This document shows positions 58,889-64,000 of a DNA stretch of 64,000 bases, piece by piece; the stretch's first letter is position 1; each line of letters begins with the position of its first letter. The DNA comes from Rhyzopertha dominica. Its lineage: Eukaryota > Arthropoda > Insecta > Coleoptera > Bostrichidae. The notes under the pieces are model-generated. The model was not told the origin of the DNA. It did no database searches and saw only the letters and a program-made list of their open reading frames with translations. The stretch is from positions 18,347,786 to 18,411,785 of the forward strand of contig QCXZ01000041.1 in the NCBI GenBank assembly GCA_025024175.1. Direction: 5' to 3'. The position numbers and the translations under genes are program-made.

Positions 58889-60243
58889 CACGATGTTAAG
58901 CCTAATTCTTCTGTACTTCTGTTAGAATATGGAAAATAGGTCAAAACATTTATGCTTTATGCACAATTAGTGAAATTATTTCTTCTATTTCTTGTTCATT
59001 GGTTGTAAACCGGAATATATTTCGTTGTAACTTTCTAAATGTGCTTGCTACAATTTCGTCACGCTCTCCATTAATATAACCAATTTCATCAAAGCTTTTT
59101 CGAGGCAACTTGTGTTAATAAATACGCAAACTTTTTATTGTTATTTGCTACTGTCAAATATGACAAAATAATCCCAATTTTATAAAAGCAAGCTTTTACT
59201 TCGGAAACCTAACTGTTTAGGTAAAATAAATCATTATTTAAGAGCATTTTCGCCATCTTACAGAATACATGTTAATATACAGGGTATTCCAATCCATGTT
59301 TCATCATTTTTATATCTAGGCGTAAAATCACGAATTTTGAACGACATAATACAACCGAAAATGAATTTCTTTGCATAGAAATGATAAGACTGGTGACGAC
59401 TTTCTACAAATTCAAACATCACAGTAATAAACATTTAATTGAAGCCATGTATAAAAAGTATACAGGTTGTCTAATTTCCAAGTATTTGCTATTTTTCAAT
59501 ATAAGCGGCAACTTCGCAGTACTGAAAATATCGATAGAACATAGCCAATTGTACAAGTAACCAAACTTAAAAAAAAAACTAAATCTTGTTTTCCATGACG
59601 TGGAAGGTGCCATCGACCGTGAATCAGCATGGATAAAAGTTATAGTGAGCAGGTCAGTAAATTATATTTACCTGTACTCGTAATATCCAATAACCACCTC
59701 TCTATCGAAAAGCTGAAGGTACTTATTTTAAAATATAGTTTGGTGGCTTTCAAATAACTCCAAACGTAAGTGTGAACTTTGTACTTTATATCACAGATAG
59801 ATAATATCACCTTATGCCAATATGTATATGTGTTAGGCAAAAACATGTGTTATTCGAGTACACTATACAATATATGTTGTATTTGATACAAGTAACAATT
59901 AACTGATAGACAGGAAAGACACTTGACCGCATATCTAATGCACGAATTTCAAACATTTTATTATATAACAGTACTTCGTAAATGATCTCCCCTAAATTGG
60001 GTTGGCTAAAGTATTCTAAGTATACCTAAGTGTTGACGTAAATTATAAAGAGGACACTCAAGTTGGTATTGTTGCTTACCCCTCCATTAAAACTAATAAA
60101 ATGAAGACCGATGCATGAATCATTTATTTTTTATTACTCAAAGAAAGTTCCTTTCTTAAGCATGCTAATCTAATATCTCTCTTTTAAAAACCCTGTTTTC
60201 CAGCGACTATTATGCCAACCTCTTTCCACATATCATTGTCCCT
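58889..60243. other. AT-rich DNA, nothing recognised
   Basis: A TACAGGGTATTCC word near 59278 resembles a Tc1/mariner-type end but has no partner. No gene was seen. Confidence 0.35.
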
Positions 60244-60660
60244 CTAACGCAATATCACCCGAGGGTCACAAATCGGTATACGCACGAAGCGGCTGGCCAT
60301 TATAGGAAAAAGATTATTTTTTATTGGGGTATGTCGATCGCTCTTTCGATTGAAGCTTACGGGGTGAAACGTCTTTGTTATATCATAAAGCGGGTAAGGC
60401 CAGCGACAGCTTTCCGGGACAAGCGCGCATTGCGTCGATATGGATCTGCAGGAATCTCTGTTGCAGGCAGGCACTAACTCAGGAAAGCGACACATCCACG
60501 ACCAGATCCGGGGAAAATTGTACATGACAGCACTTATATATCGAACGAAGATTTGTCGCCTGGCTGCTTCCGAAAACTGCAGCGATTGTTGCAATGTTGA
60601 TTTTAATTTGCAGCGATGGGGAGACGTCATTGTTTAAGTTGTTTACGCTAGCGGGTTCGT
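60244..60660. other. GC-richer island with long overlapping frames
   Basis: A minus frame is open for 128 codons (60630-60244) and a plus frame for 65 (60440-60637) across the same DNA. No domain, signal peptide or codon bias singles out either. Length is notable for an AT-rich genome but follows from the local composition. It could be an old exon or a conserved non-coding block. Confidence 0.3.
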
Positions 60661-61342
60661 TAGGCGGTTTCCCTGAATTTCGAGATCAACATCAAAACAG
60701 TTCCTTAACCAGCAACGTTGTTATTGTAACGTGCAAGTACACACTTCGCCATGCATAACCGCTTTACGTCAACAACTAACTTTTGCTAATTAACAATTCA
60801 TAATGGCCTACACGAGGGTTATGGTCGTTTGGATACCAATTGTAGCGTGAGGATAAGGTTTGATTTGATGCTAGTAAATGAAACTGCAGAGGCGGTCGAA
60901 AGGGCGATACAATTACGATTTCCGTTATGTATACCCAAGAAATTATCTAAACTAACTGTATCAAACAATGACCAATAGGAATTGTTAGTTCTTTTTATTA
61001 AAGAGGAATTTCTTACAAACTGTAGGTAAAGACCAATATTTATGGTTTTTTTTAATTTTTGTTCCAGTATTACTCAATAGAGACAAATGAAACTCAATTT
61101 TAAGCAAAGTTTATCAGTGTATGCTAACGATCGTTATCTGTGTATTATCATCTTTATACTATCGCCTATACCAATATCGTTTTTTTATACTATGTATATC
61201 AACTGTAGTTAAATATTAAATAAATATATGTCCAACGGAGTTATTTAAAGAAATTGTAAAGGCTTTGATAAGCAGAGATTATGTTCAGGCGTTTTCTCAT
61301 ATTATAATATATAGAATAATTCAAAAATTATTTATTATATTT
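60661..61342. other. AT-rich DNA, nothing recognised
   Basis: No gene or repeat boundary found. Confidence 0.35.
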
Positions 61343-61677
61343 TACATTATAAATGATTCATGCATCGCGGACGGCGTTGATTCCTGAAGACTTTGTGCCG
61401 CCTTTTTCTAGCTGCTGCCAAGCTACAATATGCACGGCGATAGTAGTTGAAGGTTGGCAGATCAATGTCACCCCACAGCTCCGAAATGTAAGCTTTCTGC
61501 TTTCTGCAACCTTAAAGTTAATTATCCCACAAAACGCTACAGAACATGTTGAAAATACACACTACCAGGCATTTTCTCATATTAGAATACAGATGACAAG
61601 TATGCGTCACTTTCCCGAGAGGCGACAAATTGATTTAATAGATAATTTATTCATTTTAATCATTAATAGAATCCCTG
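61343..61677. mobile_element. MITE family 1, copy B
   Basis: The right end reads, in reverse, CAGGGATTCTATTAATGATT and is followed by TA (61678-61679). The interior shares TTTGTGCCGCCT, GCCAAGCTACAATA, AAAGTTAATTATCC and GATGACAAGTA with copy A at 6544-7997. The left end (TAAATGATTCATGCATC) is eroded but matches copy C. It lacks the nested 642-bp element, so it shows the pre-insertion state of copy A. Confidence 0.75.
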
Positions 61678-61680
61678 TAT

Positions 61681-61775
61681 AAAGAGAAATTCACAAACAC
61701 CCATGCCCTAGGCGGGACTCGAACCCGCAGCCTCTTTGGACATGGGCAGTCGCGCTTGCGTACTTTAATTTCATT
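61681..61775 (-). repeat. tRNA-derived SINE-like fragment
   Basis: On the minus strand a box B GGTTCGAGTCC (61725-61715) is followed by CGCCTAGGGCATGGGTGTTT and ends TTCTCTTT directly against MITE copy B. Box-A sequence is not clear. The GGTTCGAGTCCCGCCTAGGG-type body is that of a tRNA-derived retroposon and not of a complete tRNA: no cloverleaf could be drawn. Confidence 0.6.
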
Positions 61776-63949
61776 ATTGCATTTAACAATTACGCAAAAT
61801 GAAATTAAATTTAAAAAAGCTAGTAATTTGCATTAATAATTATTAATAAGTTTTTGAGGCAGACGTTTAAAAATGTAAATTAAAAACAATAATAATTTCA
61901 TTTATAAATTCAATCTGGGACCCATGTCGCAGTATGTCGAGCTTCAAAGAAACGCTTACTTATATTCTTTTGCACGCTGTCGTCATGTTATTTTTTTAAT
62001 ACATTGTAAATTCGATGTTAATTTATTGACTAAATAACCATTTTACGAAAAAAAAATGAATAATACGGGTCATTTATNTTTTTTATCAAACTCGGTATTT
62101 AAAAACAAAATTGTAGAAAACTTTATTATTTGTTGAAGATGGTTAATAGTAATAATAATAAATTAAATTGCAAGTGAATCAAACAGTATACTCCAATCTA
62201 CATTGCTGACGAGTAACAGCAAAGACGGTTTCATACACAATTTTACAAACATTTATTTTAGACATCGTATAGATATGTTCCAAAAGTAATATTAACGCGC
62301 ACCTTTTGGCTAAACAAGACACCTTATACGTTCAGATGAGTATTGGGACAACCCCATTATTTTGTGACTAGACTCGCAGTCCTGCATAGTAAAAACAAAA
62401 AAAAGTCTATTACTAAAAATGGATTACAATATATTCTCAAAAATACCATTCAAAGGTCCCATAGAAAAATCAAGGAGTGGATAATGCAATAATCAAGCTA
62501 ACTATTTTATTTAACTACTATCTGTTGAACAAACTGACTGCATTGGTGCTTTATGAACCAGTGTAAGATAGACATGATTTAAAAGGTGGGGGGAGTATTT
62601 CATTCACCATTAAGGGCGAATGTTTTTACATGTTAAAAGAATTGTGACTTGCTGCTTTATTTCATTTGATACACAAATCAAATACTACTACAAATAAAAA
62701 TATGACGATCGTCAGATGATATACTAAAATTTATAAGAGACTACCACCACTAGCCAAGAGAAAAAATTTACTATTCATTTTAAAAATTTTAAAGCCTTTT
62801 TTTCTTAGTTGCTGATCGTCCCCACGTTGGCATCCAAATTTCGCGACACCATCATTTTCTTTTGGTTGAATTAAGTAATTAATTAGTGAAGACTGTTCTG
62901 TAGGTAAAAGTAGCAATCAAGGTAAAACGTTCCACGCACTATAATGGGAAGAAATGTATTAAATATGAAGCCTACTCGTCCTCTCAATCTCAGCAGCAAT
63001 TTTGAATAATTATATATTTTAATAGTAGAAAACCTTATACACTATTGAGGGAACTGAAATATGCGTAAAACCTTAACTGAATATTATCAGAAATAGTATA
63101 TTTGCAAATGTCCTTACTCGCTCCTCTGGGCTAACCCTAAGAACGAGTGCCCCATAAAACAATCTCAACTAGAGCTTCCAAATAACCACAGTCTGGCACT
63201 ATTTACTTTCGAAAACCCGTGATTTACAGCTTTGCATTATTTTAGACGGCTTAATTAAGTTTTACCTTAATTTATGGACGCTACTGTTTTCCTGCGCCGC
63301 ATATATTAGATTATTTTGAGGCTGGAGAAAGGTTATATTTAATTCACGACTCGCTTGGCGGTTGGCGCGCGGGAATATTAATTTTGCCTAAAAAAATCAT
63401 AACCGTCGCCAGTATAATGAAGCTTATGATGAACATCTCCTTAGTCCTGATTATCTCGAGGTCATTATTAAAGTAAGATGTTTAATGTGTGCTAAACGAT
63501 GCCCATTCATTGTCCGCTTAGTAAGGAGCCTTTGTAATAATTATCGCCGCGGAAAATTTTCTCAGTGGGAAAGATGTAATATTGCACAAAGTAGATAGAT
63601 GTCCATACACGGTACTCTAAAGTCTATAATAAAACAAACTTGCGTCGGATGTGTTGCCATTAATATGAGAAACAAAGCTTAATGGTTAACTCTACGATAG
63701 TGTTGCCAATGGTTGGGGTTACACGAAACACATCAGTTAAAACAACAGTAACCGCAATAACTGGGATTGGTCTAGCGTAGGGATATAAAACATGCATACT
63801 ACCTATTAAAAAATGCATTTGGTTATTATTATAAATATTCAATACTGTTATTTTATATTTTTTATAGATTGCTGGACTGCGAAATATATCCCAACTTTTA
63901 ACATTTAATTACTACTAGGTTTAACGGATTTGTTTATACATTAGAAATA
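61776..63949. other. AT-rich DNA, no gene seen
   Basis: No supported coding region. GC-richer words appear near 63280-63380. One ambiguous base at 62088. Confidence 0.35.
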
Positions 63950-64000
63950 CAGGCTTTCTATAAATGATCCATGCATCCTGGGCGCTTATGGAAATTATCA
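63950..64000. mobile_element. MITE family 1, copy C, cut by the window edge
   Basis: CAGGCTTTCTATAAATGATC then ATGCATC, GGGCGCTTATGGAAATT matches the right end of copy A in reverse (CAGGGTTTCTATAAATAATT, ATGCATC, GGCGCTTATGGAAATT). TA precedes it at 63948-63949. The remainder lies beyond the window. Confidence 0.75.

Noticed and set aside
58613..58891. Leucine-rich 92-codon minus frame
   Set aside because: The leucines come from the (GAA)n repeat; the rest has no domain.
1..64000. CRISPR array, operon or prokaryotic defence system
   Set aside because: No regularly spaced direct repeats with unique spacers, no dense co-directional genes and no ribosome-binding-site pattern; all evidence is eukaryotic.

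Overview
This window looks like intergenic or intronic DNA from a large, AT-rich animal genome, most likely an insect or other arthropod. The evidence is low GC with no dense coding, scattered single ambiguous bases, and many transposon remnants of types common in insects: Tc1/mariner-like transposases, non-LTR retrotransposons ending in ATT/ATC-rich tails, hAT elements, foldback/MITE elements and tRNA-derived SINE-like pieces. Nothing prokaryotic, organellar or free-living viral was seen. The species cannot be named from the sequence.

Host-gene signal is sparse. The best candidate for an intact short coding sequence is 11535-11711 (minus): 58 codons, a hydrophobic N-terminus and strongly GC-biased third positions in an AT-rich setting, next to a GC-rich upstream stretch. 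Two related pieces on the minus strand (2254-2425 and 13575-13687) look like divergent exons of an ML-domain (NPC2/MD-2-like lipid-binding) gene. The second has an in-frame stop and a lost cysteine, so it is probably a pseudo-exon.

Mobile DNA explains most recognisable structure. From left to right: Tc1/mariner C-terminal remnant with its end (1318-1943); a TA-flanked MITE containing a second TA-flanked MITE (6544-7997 and 6669-7310); the 3' end of a non-LTR element (9616-10258, minus); a short RT scrap (12630-12850); a 1,221-bp hAT-type element with a perfect 8-bp target duplication (16091-17311); a two-tier palindrome (19279-21211, inner 19599-20596); an LTR and a related MITE lying side by side (27869-28493), bracketed by two 25-bp-period minisatellites; two SINE-like units (30475 and 31781); a hAT remnant with 7/8 target duplication inside an LTR-like sequence (31990-33408); a Tc1 remnant (36905-37300); a palindrome (37892-38385); a 1.1-kb foldback with internal subrepeats (42035-43120); a DDE transposase pseudogene (43705-44155); a 5'-truncated non-LTR element with YADD (46925-48849); a mariner-like pseudogene with an altered first catalytic residue (50769-51529); an LTR relative (52621-52799); a non-LTR linker fragment (54317-54897, minus); another transposase remnant (56985-57305, minus); and two more members of the first MITE family (61343-61677 and 63950-window end).

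The genes do not form a pathway or operon. Every transposase or RT coding region read here carries stops, frameshifts or deletions, so the window is a fossil record of nested insertions. The most unusual parts are the layered palindromes, the MITE families that can be tied together within the window, and the small membrane-protein candidate. No clearly new defence or metabolic system was found.
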